Positions 11,130 to 23,085 are shown, numbered from the stretch's first letter. The stretch is DNA of 64,000 nt from Valencia hispanica (GCA_963556495.2 OY747705.1:9342501-9406500); one strand, 5' to 3'. A program made the numbers and translations. The notes: a model not told the origin generated them from the sequence alone.

Positions 11130-11465
11130 GTATAGATCAGATGGTTAAAACTTGAACACGATTGCAATTGCAATAAGGCAATGATCCCAAACACACAAAA
11201 GGGGCTTTGGAAGGCTGACATTAAGCTTCATGAAGGGCCTCCCAAAACTCTGGATCTCAAACCTATTGACATTTTGTTTAAAATGCTCAAATGCCAGAAA
11301 TCAAACAATGTAAATGAGCTTAGTGCTTGATCAATAAAAGAAAAAAAAGAGGCTAGAATTATGCAAGAAGCTTTTTGCCAACTACAAAAATGTAACCACA
11401 TAGAAGTGGGGGTGTATATATATTTGAACCTGTAAATATAATTTTGACACTTATGCCAATTCATT
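11130..11465 (+). pseudogene. Tc1-like transposase C-terminal fragment (plus)
   Basis: The plus-strand reading around 11185-11275 gives a 'NDPKHTKG' block and then a 'LDLKPIDILF' block. These correspond to the 'D..PKH' and 'SPDLNPIEN' catalytic motifs of Tc1 transposases with substitutions. Its orientation is opposite to the fragment at 10714-10934, so these are two separate or rearranged insertions. Confidence 0.55.
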
Positions 11466-11844
11466 CAGTCTTTCAGTCCATACTAAACATAAACTTGAAC
11501 AGGTGAAAGAGTCTATTAGAAGCGTATAATTTACTATGGTGTTAATGCACATCATGCAGTGCCAGTCCTAGACTGTATTGGGTCTTAAGCGGAATTTGAT
11601 TTGGGGGGTCCCTTTTGCAGCTAACCTCAACACCCCCAATACAAATACAAGTACTAATATCTGTTTAAAACTGGCCAAGCTTTACTGCTTGCATGTTGTG
11701 GATTTATAGTGCATTCCATTTACCTCGGAAGTCAGAACTCGGAGCTGGGTTTGACGTCAAACCCAAGTAAACAGCGTTCCAGGTAACGTAGTCGGATAAG
11801 TCGGGATTCCAATATGGCGACGACCAGGCAGCTTACAAACATTA

Positions 11845-12316
11845 GGTGCATTTCCACTATCGGAACTTCAGGGTCATGTCACCAGTTCTTTTCCTGACAG
11901 GGTAATCTGTCGGCCCGCTCCTCTCAGCCGCCGTGTCTCCAGATACAAGCGGCCCTTTATAGGGGGGGTGGCATGTAAAATCGACTATTTTAAGCTTTTC
12001 ATCACATTACTGTCCCATTCCCTGCTTAAACACATGCCTAAAGTGTTTCTTACGGTAATTTATGCATTTTTGAGTAATCTTTGGAAACTCTCGCGGCCGC
12101 CATTCTGAGTGCTGAATGCCTGATTACTCCGAGGTACGCCCTCAACCCCCAGCACAACTCCCACTCAGGGACTCGATCGGGCCTTTCCCAATACATAACC
12201 CGACTGCTTACTGAAATGGCCCCGAAAACCGCCCTGCCGGCCCGGTATAGTGGAGCCACGCTCACACCATGAAGGTTTGGTAAAATTACCCTGAAGTTCC
12301 AATAGTGGAAACGTGC
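11845..12316. mobile_element. MITE with about 30-bp terminal inverted repeats
   Basis: The left terminus 'ggtgcatttccactatcgga' plus 'acttcagggt' is the reverse complement, with a few mismatches, of the right terminus 'accctgaagttccaatagtg' plus 'gaaacgtgc'. The interior is GC-rich for this region, with CpGs around 11900-11960 and 12090-12250, and has no coding potential. It resembles the short elements mobilised by PIF/Harbinger or hAT transposases; the target duplication is ambiguous. Confidence 0.65.
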
Positions 12317-12363
12317 TAATTTTTTTAGGCTGTACTTTCCATATGCAAACGTACATTTTATTT

Positions 12364-12560
12364 GTTAAAGAGCAACTCAACCCCCTTCCAGAGTCTTACT
12401 CCACATAGATTTCTGGTTCGGAAAATGCAGCAAAAGTAGGCGTTGCCTGGCAGATAGAGGGTGGCAGTGGCAGGATGGCTGACGTCAGCCATAGAGGCTG
12501 AGCCAGTAGCGATGCCCAATTCATCCACTGACAGTTTTTGGTAGAAAATGTATATTTTTA
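12364..12560 (+). repeat. Dispersed repeat D, copy 2 (plus)
   Basis: It shares the landmarks 'ttaaagagcaactcaaccc', 'ggcgttgcctgg', the palindrome GGCTGACGTCAGCC and 'gacagtttttggtagaaaat' with the minus-strand copy at 5314-5640. The palindrome contains TGACGTCA, a perfect CRE/ATF-type site, so the family disperses this motif. Confidence 0.65.
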
Positions 12561-12880
12561 CTAAAATGTACTATAATACCAAAAATAATCACCAGACATG
12601 TAGACAGCACTATTAGACACTCATTTATACAGTTTATCAGCAAAAAGAATAGTTGATTTGGGGGTGAGAGTTGCACATGTAGCCTAACACTGATTTTAGA
12701 CGCACTTACTAATGCGTCCTGTAAAATACATGTTTACGCCACAGGTAGGCTACTATTAGGGATGTGAGGAGCAGCCATCTCCAACTTTCCAAGTGGGAAG
12801 TCCGACTTCGAGGGGGTGTTCGAGTTGATTTATTCGAAGTTGGAATATCCGAGTTCCGAGTACAAATCAAACACACCATT

Positions 12881-13887
12881 AAAACACCTAGATTTCTTAG
12901 TTTACTTTACAGCCTACAGTTAAAATGATGTAATCATGAAGTGTTTATGCTTGAACCTCAACTTATTTACTTCACATAGGTTATTGAATGAATAGCAGTA
13001 AAGAAAAAGAAACTTATTGTGACGAGGTTATTTCTATAACCTATAGGCCTACCTATGCGTTTGGGTTGACGGACATGTTCAGGGTACAACTTTTTGGGAC
13101 GGAGGAGCTATTTTAGCTGAATGGAAAATTGTCATCTATTTACTGAATTGACTAAATAATTCAGAAATGTTGACATATGTGGAAGGCTATGAATGTAATT
13201 TTTATTCCTGTGTGAATTGAATTGAATTGAATTGCAGCTGGTAAATATTATAGTTAATTTAAATTCCAGCTTTTAAAAAATGAATTTGAAACAGTATAAA
13301 ATGAAAGGTTTAGAGATATGCCGTATTTATTCTGTGTAAAAACCTAAGCGAGCTAGGTGGCTTCCTTCTGGCCTGGGTTCTGAGGCAGGAGCTTATTTTC
13401 CCTTGAGGCTTTGCACATCAATACCTGGATGTAAACCTGTGACCTGAACTGAAAATCCTCACTTTGGACTCATGTCGCCCAACAAACCCATCAGTGGAGG
13501 CAAAGTGAGGGTGCTGTTGGGAGACTGAAGTGTTGCAGTGTGATTAAAATGCAAAAACTCTTGATTAGGATGTAGACACATCTGATTGGTGTTTTTTTTT
13601 TTTGTAATGAAACCATGAAGGTCACTTTTGCCACAGCGGCAGCAGAGCAGGCTGAGACCGGCTCCATCAGGACGGAAGGCGCATCCATGGAGGCAGAACA
13701 AGAGGAGGAACTGCTCCACAGTCTGGGTTCTCATTATAAAACAACCCTGCTCACATCATCTGTGCATCTGATATAGATTTAATTCAACTGCGTAATAAAT
13801 AGCCCCATAAGTACAGGCCACAGCGCCTGCAGTGGGATTAATAGACAATGGTAAAGTGAGATCAGGACCTCCTCTCCAGGTACTCAC
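12881..13887. other. LRRC8D 5' intron, proximal part
   Basis: AT-rich DNA passes into a less AT-rich segment near the first exon. A short GAATT-unit run occurs at about 13215-13234. The frames on the minus strand near 13459-13734 show no recognisable domain. Confidence 0.4.
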
Positions 13888-14260
13888 CTTCACGGGGGGC
13901 TGAATCCGCTATTTGCACTCCAGCTTATCCGAACAACGGCACCATTTCACACGTCGTTCTTCCCCGAACCTAACAAGTCGTCCTTTCTTCGCATGGTTCC
14001 AGCAGCAGGCCCGTGTGCGGTGCTGGATAAGCGGCTTAGCCGACTACCTCTTCTTCCTCCGAGATGGTCTGGTCCTCTGCCGGGTTGCCAGAGCAACGGC
14101 GGCTGCTGGCTTGATGCGTCCCTTCCGAACTCACCGATGACCCCGCAGCGCGATCTGTCAGGACCCCAAATCCTACATAGTGGCGCACAAAAAAAAGGCT
14201 CTTCGTCCGCAATCCGACGGCTCACAGCGCTCTGGAAACCCCGCTCCGATTGACAGTAAA
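13888..14260 (-). promoter_or_regulatory. lrrc8d: CpG-rich promoter and non-coding first exon, probably LRRC8D
   Basis: This is a local CpG-dense island in otherwise AT-rich DNA (many CG dinucleotides between about 13890 and 14250). Its left edge on the minus strand is a consensus 5' splice site, CGTGAAG/GTGAGTA, with the exon ending at 13888. It points towards the LRRC8D coding exon, which starts with a 3' splice site two bases before its ATG. The exon would be an untranslated leader and the island its promoter. The transcription start cannot be read from sequence. A bidirectional role is possible, but no gene is visible on the other side. Confidence 0.65.
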
Positions 14261-14742
14261 GATAGAGATTGCCTACTGAAGTTAGGGACCGTCGACAAAT
14301 TGTCAACGCTGAATTTAAAGTGAATGACCGATCATATATATTTTTTTAAACCACTGGGTTCTCTTGACCACAAGAAACATATTTGTAACACTGACACAGT
14401 AAAAAAAAATATATAACTTTACACTCTACCCTGATTTTATTGTGCAAACAACGCTATGTTGTTGCTATTCTTCTTTTTTTTTCAAGCGAACCACATTTTT
14501 CGTGTGTGCCTTTCTCACACAAAATTAGTTCAGATATAAAAAACCAACAGATATTGTATAACAACTGCAAACGGCCCCATAAAATAAAAAATGTACAGAT
14601 CTCAAGGAAAAAATTAATGAACAAAAGGAAAACTCGTGTAGTATATTTCACACAGATGGATCCATTTTATGTTACTTTTAATGACAGCAAATGAAAAGCA
14701 ATTTATTAAAAATGCTGTTATGATCATGTTATTGCCTAAATT
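14261..14742. other. Intergenic AT-rich DNA
   Basis: No gene or repeat recognised. The open frame at 14440-14694 has no family resemblance and low-complexity composition. Confidence 0.45.
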
Positions 14743-14911
14743 AGTGTTTCCCAACCCTGGTCCTCAAGGCACACTGCCCTCCATGTTTTAGATGTTTCCA
14801 TGCTTGAACACACCTGCTTCAGATGATTGCAGTTCAGCAAAAGCCATCAATTGAAATCAGGTGTGCTGAAGCAAGGAAACATCTAAAACATGCAGGGCAG
14901 TGTGCCCTAAG
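14743..14911. mobile_element. Palindromic MITE ('CAACCCTGGTCCTCAAGGCA' type)
   Basis: The left half contains GGCACACTGCCCT, CATGTTTTAGATGTTTCC, ACACCTG and CTTCAG in order. The right half contains the same words as reverse complements (CAGGTGTGCTGAAG, GGAAACATCTAAAACATG, AGGGCAGTGTGCC). The left arm extends about 20 bases beyond the right, so the right end is truncated or diverged. I recognise the motif as a widespread fish non-autonomous DNA element. Confidence 0.8.
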
Positions 14912-16249
14912 TAGCACAATTGCCCCTAGACAATCGTGTGGAGGAGAAAACTGACTGAGAAACTGACGGTTCACAAAATACTGTTTACAAGCATATCATT
15001 TGAAAGTTTAGTGGAAGAAAAAAAAATCTTCCCAAACTGCCAAAAGTACATACTTTAATCACCAGGATCTGGCAGCTAACTGGCTCGACCTGCACCTCAC
15101 TGAGAATCGGTGTCGTCAAAAGGAAAATAAGACACCAGAGCCAAAAAATGCAGACGAGCTGAAGACTATTAAGGCAAGGCAATTTTATTTTTACAGCACA
15201 CTTTTTATTAAAGCAGCCTGGGCGTACTCGACACCTCATCAGAACCACAGACTGATCGTCTCCATCTCACAACACATTGTTTCAGTTATTCATGCCAAAT
15301 GAGCAATACTTGTCTTTATTGCTATAAATATTTTAAGAAATATGTATAGTTCTTAAAACATTTCTATGAAAATACATTTGATGTTTTCATAAGCTGTAAG
15401 CCATTACCCTCCAAATAAACCAAAATAAAGCTGGAAATACATCACTTTGTCAATACTGAAACTAGATCATGTTTAAGTTTTACTCTTTGAATTGAATGAA
15501 TTATGTAATTTAACTCTTCAGGGATATTTTGAAATACACAGATGTTCTCGTATATATTTCCTTCTGACAGTTTTGAAGTACAAACCAAAGCACATTTCTA
15601 AAACATCAAGACAAAATAAGACATCAGTATGACTTGCCAAGTTTAATGCACTTTAAATGACAACGTTCTACAATACAGAAGAGTGAAGCCAAGTCCTGAC
15701 CCGTTTATGGCATTTTTATTTGCTTTACTCTGCTGTGAAATAAAAGTCACAGGAAAGATGTGTAAAACACTAAGCCCATTTCCAGAAAGGTAAGTGATCT
15801 AAAATGGAACAGGGGAGGAAAAATGTCCATATCTATACAGTATGCAGTTAAGATTGTTGGGGAAGGTTATGCGATCAGCTGATTACTAGCAAGCAGGTGT
15901 GTCAGTATTTTAAATGAAAGAAAGATTTAATCCAATCATATATCAATATTCTGCACCAACTCTATGAGAGAATCATAGAACCTTGGTTCTACAACAGAGT
16001 AACTATAAAAAGATTCAAAACATTTAGAGACATTTAGATAGATTCATGTGACCTTTTGAAGTCCTGAGGCTATTCAGTAAATAACATGATTGATTTAACA
16101 AAAGTTACATAAAGATTTTTATTAACAGAAAAAAAAAAACATTCTGGAACTGGTGTTTGCATATTGCACAAATATGAAGGTGTAAGGCTACTGGGGTTCT
16201 TATACATCTTCATTTAATGTTCCAAATATTTCCAGACCCAGTTTTCTTT
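14912..16249. other. Intergenic AT-rich DNA
   Basis: No exon or identifiable element seen. Open frames are short and compositionally biased. Confidence 0.45.
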
Positions 16250-16910
16250 CATGGATGGATGGATGGATAAAGCATAGATGGACAGATGAATGCACTGAAG
16301 AAAGGACAAATGGATGTACAGAAGGGTCAATGGATTAATAGATGGATAGAGACGAGTTTATGGATTGAAACATGGTTTATCTGTAGGGTTGATATGTGGA
16401 CAGATAGATGGGTTTATGGGTGCATGGGTAGACAAACAAATGCATTGATAATGGACAGTCCAACAGATGGACAAATTAAAGGGTTAAAGCTACAGTCCAG
16501 AGAATATATTTATGTATCAAAGTTTTATAAATCATTAAAATGATAGTGGGGTTCAATACTATGATAAAAGGCCAGTGCTCCACAACACTTGTTATTTTTC
16601 TTAATCCCACCTTCCTCCCATAGTGTTTTGGGAGGGGCCTTGGTACGTCAGATTCAAAAAAATCTCTCTCTCCCTCAAATACTCCGGACTGCAGCTTTAA
16701 GGAATGGATGGATGGACCTGACTGATAGTTTGATGAATGGATGGATAGACATATGGGTTAATCAACATACAGTTCAAAGATGGATGGAATGATTAAGGAA
16801 TAGATGGACTGATGGGTTGAAAAACAAATGAATAGAATGATGGGTCTATGGATCGAAAAATGAGTTTAAGACTGAATAGATGGATAAGTCTATGGACAGA
16901 CTCGACAGGG
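16250..16910. repeat. Decayed GATG-type tandem repeat tract
   Basis: Short perfect GGATGGATGGAT runs at about 16252-16268 and around 16700-16790 are embedded in several hundred bases rich in GATGGA, GATAGA and TGGATG words. This indicates an old, mutated tetranucleotide array. The open frames here read TGWMDG-like nonsense from the repeat. Confidence 0.75.
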
Positions 16911-17625
16911 TCGATGAATGTGCATTATTTATAGAAAAAAAGGAACAATAAAACCTTGAAAATTGAACAACTGATTCTTTTGGACATAGCACAAAGAAAA
17001 AGTCTTAAAATGTATTTTTTTCTCCTTAACTTTCTTTTTTCCATACTTATCCAGTCCTGAAAAATACTTTAATTGAACACAAGAATGTTCCAAAAGTTCC
17101 AAGACTCTTGAAGAACCCTGGAAAGCCTAGGCTCCATTTACTCCATTTGCAGTAAATGACTTCTTCAGTTCAAAGTCACATTCACATATCAAAACTTGCA
17201 TGTTGCAACGTCGATAAATAATGGAAGGAACAGTATGATACCAGAAAATATTCTTATTTCATTCCATGACAGAAAATTAGGAGATAAATACAACAATAAC
17301 ACATGTATATAAGACACAAGAACCATTTGATGGTTTACCTGACCTGAAAACCACAAGCCCTTTAAGTGACTATTTAACGTTTAATATACAGCATCCATAT
17401 TCATATATTTACTCAATGAACCCCTACCACTCCAACAAAGGAGTATAGTTATAAATCCCTTTGTTCCATGTCAGGTGGGTGAAAATTTTGTGCCTGTAGC
17501 TGCCACACTATGTATGACGATATATAAAGTTTAGGTACTGTAACAGTAAGGTTTTAAAATGATTTCATACAAAATAAATGCTCTGATTGAACAAACGGCA
17601 GGCACTGGGGGTACAGTAAGGCAAC
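16911..17625. other. 3' flank of LRRC8C
   Basis: Downstream of the LRRC8C stop codon on the minus strand, so it probably contains the 3' UTR. I could not fix its end. No other gene is visible. Confidence 0.4.
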
Positions 17626-19878
17626 TCACTCAGCCTTCATTTTGTCCCTTACATCTGAAGGCAGAGTTTCAAACAGTGTCTCTTCCACTATAAGGCCACT
17701 ATGCTTCAAAGCACAACAGCAACCAAGCTCGTGTGGCAGGAACTCAAAGTGGTTGCCTTTGAGCTCCAAGTGGGTCAGCAGAGTGAGGTAAGAAATCTTT
17801 GGTGAGAGGATGGACAGTGAGTTCTTTCCCAGCTTCAGTGTTTTGAGCTTTTTGCAAAAGAACAGCTCGTCTGGAAGGTTTTCAAGTTTGTTACATGTGA
17901 CGGAGAAATACTGCAGACTCTGAAGTACTCCGATTTCAGGAGGGATGAATCGGATGTCATTGTTGGATATATCAAGGTAGCGCAGCTTGTTACACAAGAA
18001 CAGATGTGAGGGCAAGATCTCAATCTTGTTGTGACTGAAGTAAAGGCGCTCCAGGCTGCTGAGCTTTTTTATGTGCTCTGGGATATACATGATACTGTTG
18101 TGCCAAAGCTTGAGACAAATGAGCTTTCGGAGATGCTGGAAGCTGACGATCTCCTCGATGGAGTGAAGGTTATTCTCTTTCAGGTCGAGCTCCTGCAGAT
18201 TTGTCAGACTGAAGATTGCATGTGGAATGCGTTCAAGATCACAACGCACAAGCTCCAACTCAATCAGGCTAGTCATCTTTTTCAGGTTGTTGAGCATAAC
18301 AAGCTTTGTGCCATCGTTGTGCAAGTACAGCCGCAGAAGATGGCTGGACACGTCCACAATAGACTGTGGGATCTTTGTCAAATTGCTCTTAAGGTAGAGA
18401 GTTTTTAGACACTTCAACTCACGGAGAGATTCCAGGACTATATTCTTTGAAGCATCAGGACTGAGTGATCCAGAGAGGTAGAGTTCCTCTAGGTTACGCA
18501 GAATGTACAGCCAATGTGGAAGTTCCCTGTTCTCATCGAACTTCACACGTAGCACTTTTAGGTTTTCTTTGAGGAAGGAAGTAGCACTTGTGTGCAGCTT
18601 CAAAGAGCACTGGTAGAGAGACAGCTCCTGGAGTTCTTCTAGCTGAGCTACTGATGCAGGGATGGTGACGTTGTAGATGATCTCAAGCTTGAGCGACTGC
18701 AGCTCCGTCAACTCAAAGACAGTATCGGGTAAACCAGGGAGCATGAAGAGCTGAAGCTCAAGTCTGTTGTTTTGGTTTGTCTGGAGTCTCTGACGCAATT
18801 TATCTGGGGTCCACTCGTGGTTCAGGTTGAGCTGTTTCAGTTTGTTCTCACTGACCTCGGAGAGAAAAACAGCAAACCGCTTGGAATACAGCGGGTCGTA
18901 CTGATCAATCATGTGTAACATAAAAGCAAAGTCGTTTTTAACATCTGGGATATCGTTGATGCCGGTTTCGTGACGCACATACTCAAAGGAATACTCTTTA
19001 AGTGAGCGGTAAAACAGCCAATAGGAGGTATAGAGGCTAGTTAATCCATAGACAGCCACCAAAAATAGGTAACAGTAAGACAGCTTGGAAAACAGATGAG
19101 CCATGGTGTGATTACATTCAAACACTGTATATCCTGTAACGTCCTGGATTTCCTTCACTTCACAACAAACTTTGTTATGCACTTTATTCACCAGAAAGCT
19201 GTTATAGGCAATGATCACAAGGAATTTCAGCACCTTAAATACAGTCTGACGAACATACATAAGGTAGAGGATATCTCCCTCTTCCACGTGGAGTCGAAAC
19301 TTCTTTACCTTTTCAAAAAGAGCCTTGGCTTGCTCACCCTCTTTTTTATCAAGGGCACTTGCTGACGGCTTGTCCACCACAATCTTTTCCGGAATGGACC
19401 TGAGGGACTGCGTCTTCTCCAGACTGCTTTCTTCAGGAGACAATGCAGTGTTGGACCTAGATGTTCCGCTCTTTTTCTGGTCCTTTTCCTCTGGATTCTC
19501 TCCAGACACCTCAGACAATGCACGTGTTGTCCAGGGGGAGTCAAAGCACTTGGAAAGCATTGAGATGAAATGCTCTATTTTTGAACTTGAGCCGGGGAAC
19601 TTAAACCAGAAGTTGCTACACACCATGAAAACCAGTGTGTGCATTAGAACCAAATAGGGAAAATACTTGGCATACCAGTGGAGAGCCTTCTCATAACACA
19701 TCTGATTGATAAAACTGTACTGCTGAAGATCCAGATTAGTTTTGACCCCATTCATTTCTCCCAGTACATCTGAGGTATTGGACTGCAACTGTAGGAGTAA
19801 GCTCCTATTCAGTTCACAGATGTTCACTGAGCCTGATGATATTTTGTGAGGAAGGCATAGGATTTTGTCTTGCATTAC
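17626..19878 (-). CDS. lrrc8c: LRRC8C, large coding exon (residues 47-796)
   Basis: This is the second coding exon of volume-regulated anion channel subunit LRRC8C. The exon starts at 19878, after a minus-strand acceptor ending TTGTTGCAG, and opens with [10 protein letters not shown]; the open frame upstream of this is intron. In the joined numbering it carries C54 of the conserved extracellular disulfide set, a shortened variable first loop, [12 protein letters not shown] (L97 at the constriction position, where LRRC8C has leucine and LRRC8D has phenylalanine), TM2 about 117-138 (KYFPYL), TM3 about 258-277, TM4 about 310-335, and leucine-rich repeats to the C terminus, ending [10 protein letters not shown]. 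Diagnostic LRRC8C strings include [13 protein letters not shown] and [20 protein letters not shown]. Joined length is 796 aa; human LRRC8C is 803 aa as I recall. It acts in the plasma membrane as a heterohexamer with LRRC8A. Confidence 0.97.
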   Translation of the reverse strand, partial: VMQDKILCLPHKISSGSVNICELNRSLLLQLQSNTSDVLGEMNGVKTNLDLQQYSFINQMCYEKALHWYAKYFPYLVLMHTLVFMVCSNFWFKFPGSSSKIEHFISMLSKCFDSPWTTRALSEVSGENPEEKDQKKSGTSRSNTALSPEESSLEKTQSLRSIPEKIVVDKPSASALDKKEGEQAKALFEKVKKFRLHVEEGDILYLMYVRQTVFKVLKFLVIIAYNSFLVNKVHNKVCCEVKEIQDVTGYTVFECNHTMAHLFSKLSYCYLFLVAVYGLTSLYTSYWLFYRSLKEYSFEYVRHETGINDIPDVKNDFAFMLHMIDQYDPLYSKRFAVFLSEVSENKLKQLNLNHEWTPDKLRQRLQTNQNNRLELQLFMLPGLPDTVFELTELQSLKLEIIYNVTIPASVAQLEELQELSLYQCSLKLHTSATSFLKENLKVLRVKFDENRELPHWLYILRNLEELYLSGSLSPDASKNIVLESLRELKCLKTLYLKSNLTKIPQSIVDVSSHLLRLYLHNDGTKLVMLNNLKKMTSLIELELVRCDLERIPHAIFSLTNLQELDLKENNLHSIEEIVSFQHLRKLICLKLWHNSIMYIPEHIKKLSSLERLYFSHNKIEILPSHLFLCNKLRYLDISNNDIRFIPPEIGVLQSLQYFSVTCNKLENLPDELFFCKKLKTLKLGKNSLSILSPKISYLTLLTHLELKGNHFEFLPHELGCCCALKHSGLIVEETLFETLPSDVRDKMKAE

Positions 19879-20353
19879 CTGCAACAAATTGTAAGAAAAT
19901 GGGGAATATGTGAGAACTTAAAAAACACACATCTAAAAAAACAACATTAAAATGCTCTTTTTCAAGCTAACACTTCTGCTACTAAATGTTACAAAGTTTT
20001 AATAAAATAAACCGTTCATGAACCTTTCTGACAAACTAAACAGACGGGATATAATTGTTTGAAAAAAAAACAACAACCTGATAAGCTCTATTGCAATTAA
20101 CTGGTTAATCCTAAAATTAATTTTCAAGTATCTTCTCTTTAAATAAACATATTCTTATATCAGCTACTATAAAGAACACAACTGGCAATTAGTAATATTT
20201 CACAATTGTAATATTTACCATTTCAAATTATCTTGCAAAAGAATATTTAACACTTGTGAATGAGAGGACTCCCAGAACTACACAATGCGGTAAGATTTCA
20301 AAATAAATTGATTTCATTTGTTCCAAGTGCATGATTCAGCAAATCCTTCCAGT
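19879..20353. other. LRRC8C intron, left part
   Basis: The intron between the two coding exons begins here (minus-strand 3' splice site at 19879-19892). The sequence is AT-rich with no recognised repeat. Confidence 0.6.
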
Positions 20354-20520
20354 CAAGTGCCTGCAAAAGTATCCAGAAACCTTGAACATTTTCACATTTT
20401 GTCATATAACAAATAAAAACTTCAACAAATTTTATTTGGGTTTTGTGTGACAGACCAACACAAAGTGGTGGACGATGGTAAACTGGAGGTAAAACAATAG
20501 GCCTAAACAGAATATAAGTG
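20354..20520. mobile_element. Left terminus of a family E (Tc1-like) element
   Basis: 'caagtgcctgcaaaagtat' followed by CCTTGAACATTTTCACATTTTG is the same terminal sequence as at 5674, and the inverse of the terminus ending at 25002. It may be the left half of one element split by the later insertions between 20.6 and 24.2 kb, or a solitary fragment. Confidence 0.5.
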
Positions 20521-20607
20521 TTCATAATAAAATAAAAAATACAAAATTCAGCATAAATTTATGGCAGATAAATCTACTGTGGGAATTTTGCAAAATAAAG
20601 TTTAAAC

Positions 20608-21236
20608 GGTGCATTCACACCGAACGCGTTTGAAACGTCAAGGGCATCAGGTTTACATGTAAAGTCGATGCAGAAGCGCGCGTTTTTGCGTCTGCCACTG
20701 AAGTTGAAAAATCTGAACTTTGGTGTCAATTCGCGCCGCGTCAACCAATCAGGAGCCTGGTAACGTGGTGTCACGTGATGCTATGACCCAGTTCACGGGG
20801 TCAGGTCTGGCAAAATCTTTCATTCAACATGGAGGAAATACTGATAAGGGGCGTGGCTAGTCAACTCAAGCTATACGACACCAGTTGCTTTCTCTACAGA
20901 GACAGTAATAAAAAGGACCTCGCTTGGAGGAATATAAGTGAGGAGATAGGGCAACATGGTAAGTTCATTTCACTTTTGAAAGTTTTCATGTTACTGACCC
21001 TGCAAACCAGCGCAGGGTACTCTCCACAGTAAATAGAGAAGGAAAACTCTCTTCCAACGCTAGATCGACAGCTGCCATCTTGCAAAAACACCTTCTGGCA
21101 CTAGCTCCTCCCACAAGTTGATGCGCGTCAAAATGGTATGTTTTGGGGCTCGACGAGCGTCCAATTTGCTTTGGACGCGCGTTGAGCTGCGAATGTTCAA
21201 GCATCAAACTTTGGCGTGTGGCACATTTTTGACGCT
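20608..21236 (+). mobile_element. PIF/Harbinger-type element remnant with MADF-domain gene
   Basis: It starts with 'ggtgcattcacaccgaacgc', followed by a GC-rich segment with CCAATCAGGAGC, and ends near 'gcgtgtggcacatttttgac'. Inside, from about 20829, a short plus-strand frame reads MEEILIRGV...LKLYDTSCFLYRD with WRNISEEIGQ. This matches the start of a MADF (Myb/SANT-like) DNA-binding protein such as the accessory protein of PIF/Harbinger transposons. The frame stops after 67 residues. A possible later segment on this strand, around 21050-21110, recalls the rest of a MADF fold but is not in frame. The transposase itself is absent. Confidence 0.55.
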
Positions 21237-21244
21237 ATTGAAAG

Positions 21245-21277
<33 letters not shown>

Positions 21278-21298
21278 AAGAGAGAAAGAGAGAAAGAG

Positions 21299-21377
<79 letters not shown>

Positions 21378-21480
21378 AGAAACTGAAGTAAGGGAAGAAT
21401 GTATGAAAGGAGGGACACAAGGAGAGCAGTAAGAAAAGAATGAAGGAAGCAAGGAAGGAAGGACAGCAAGCAAGACACAA
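21237..21480. repeat. (GAAA)n microsatellite and purine-rich flank
   Basis: About 140 bp of GAAA units with a few GAGA interruptions (21237-21378) is followed by degenerate purine-rich sequence to about 21480. All long frames through it, on both strands, are repeat artefacts. It could form purine-motif triplex or H-DNA structures. Confidence 0.95.
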
Positions 21481-23085
21481 GGAAAGTATCAAGGCAAGAT
21501 GGGCAGGTGTTGCATTTCTTTCACTTCATCTGTTATTTGAATTAGCTGATCCTACTCTATGCTAGCAACATACCAGAGCTTCCTGATGTAATCCAGGTGT
21601 GGATGCCAAAAATCATCCGAAGTCAACTGGGAGAAATATAGTCAGAGATTAATCAATATCAAGCCTTTTCCCTGCTTTTATTGAACACAGAGATGAGCAA
21701 ACTCTCATATTGATTTTAAAGACACGAGGACCCAGATTTTCGTGGTATTTATTTTGGATAGTATTTTATGTTTAATATGTTTATTTAGCTTCATGAAAGT
21801 CTTACAGGACTTCTATAAATCTACACGTTTTTAATGGTAATTATTTCTTTTTAGTTTTAAAATCTTATATTTATGTTGCCATTTTGCAACCCATTTTTAC
21901 TCTTCCAGGTTCCAAAGCAATTAATTCAGAACTTTTGTGGTTGTGGAAAAGATTATTTGTGGTTATCTTGCAGCTGCGATGTTGGTTAGCCTTTAGCTTG
22001 TTTGTTAGCTAAGGCTTACCTAATGTGAAGTTATCGCGGCAGACTGTTGCATTTTTAATCATCTGCTCGTTCCAATCATTTCATCTGGTAGTGATCGTGT
22101 TTCTTTCTGCAGACTAAACACGCAGTAAAGCAGCGAGTTACGTTTATCGATAATCCCACTATCTGGTCTGAACGCTTTGCATGCGTTAATGCAGTTCGGG
22201 TCTGGCATGCTGTTCCCATGAGGAGCACTGAACGCAGCACGGGCTAAATTGTACAATAAACAGGGCGAGTCATCCTTTGCAAGGGTTAAGTTAAAAAAGT
22301 TAATCACATTAATTCTACAAATTAAGCGACAGCGTTAACGCGTACATCTTGACAGCCATAATTCTAACTGAACCAACTGAATTAAACTGAAATATTGAAT
22401 TGTTATTTGGACATCCAAGCACTTTTAAAAATGATCAAACTTAGATGATTTTCTTGCAGTTGTATCATTTCAAGCAGCAAAATAGCACAAACAGCGACCG
22501 GCAGCGCCGTTTTTGGAGTCACAGAGATAAGACACAGTGCCACAGGTCGATGACACAATCCTCACTGTCCCAATTCTGCTATTACTAGCACACTTGTTTA
22601 CTTTGCACTCTTGTTTACTACGCACGGACTCAAAAGAGTTCAAAAAAATATTTTTTTCCCCATAATGTTTTTATGTCAAATGTCACATGATCAAACCAGA
22701 AAACGCTATGATGGATTTCCAGTGCGCTTGCCGCTGTTAGTTTTCGCTATTAGGACTTAGGAACAAAAACAACAGCTATTTTAACTCGAATTTAACGCAA
22801 GCATTTAATGAAAAAAACATAAAAGTCCGGAGTGCCGCCCGGAGATTTTAAGGGGGTGGACAGGTAGAAACATTATGGAAGCAGCTAATGTTACAGCCAT
22901 GAAGCCTGAACTGTACAAAATACAGCAAATATTTTCCACTTTAGTTGTGAAAGGTCTTTTCCCCAGACATGTCCACTTTTGAAGTTCTGTCTGGGGTGCC
23001 GTGCAGGGCAGACACTGTCTACAAGACATGAGAGCCTGAGTGTAGCTTTAGAGATGAACCACGAAAGATCTGAAGTTTATTTAAC
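21481..23085. other. LRRC8C intron with unassigned DNA
   Basis: Intronic. The segment at about 22140-22345 contains several GCGTTAA-type words and may be the remains of another DNA transposon. No exon-like sequence found. Confidence 0.4.

Larger units (their letters stand above)
11711..12880. mobile_element. Possible DNA transposon with inverted ends, interrupted
   Basis: The left end (around 11711-11750, 'cattccatttacctcggaag' then 'cagaactcgg') and the right end (around 12835-12870, 'tggaatatccgagttccgag') look like partly decayed inverted termini. Two other repeats lie between them: the MITE at 11845-12316 and repeat D copy 2 at 12364-12560. The superfamily is unclear and no transposase frame remains. 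Confidence 0.4.

Noticed and set aside
21118..21492. Four open frames of 85-104 codons, on both strands, across the (GAAA)n region
   Set aside because: They are simple translations of a microsatellite (repeated KERKKE or LSFFLSFF) and not proteins.
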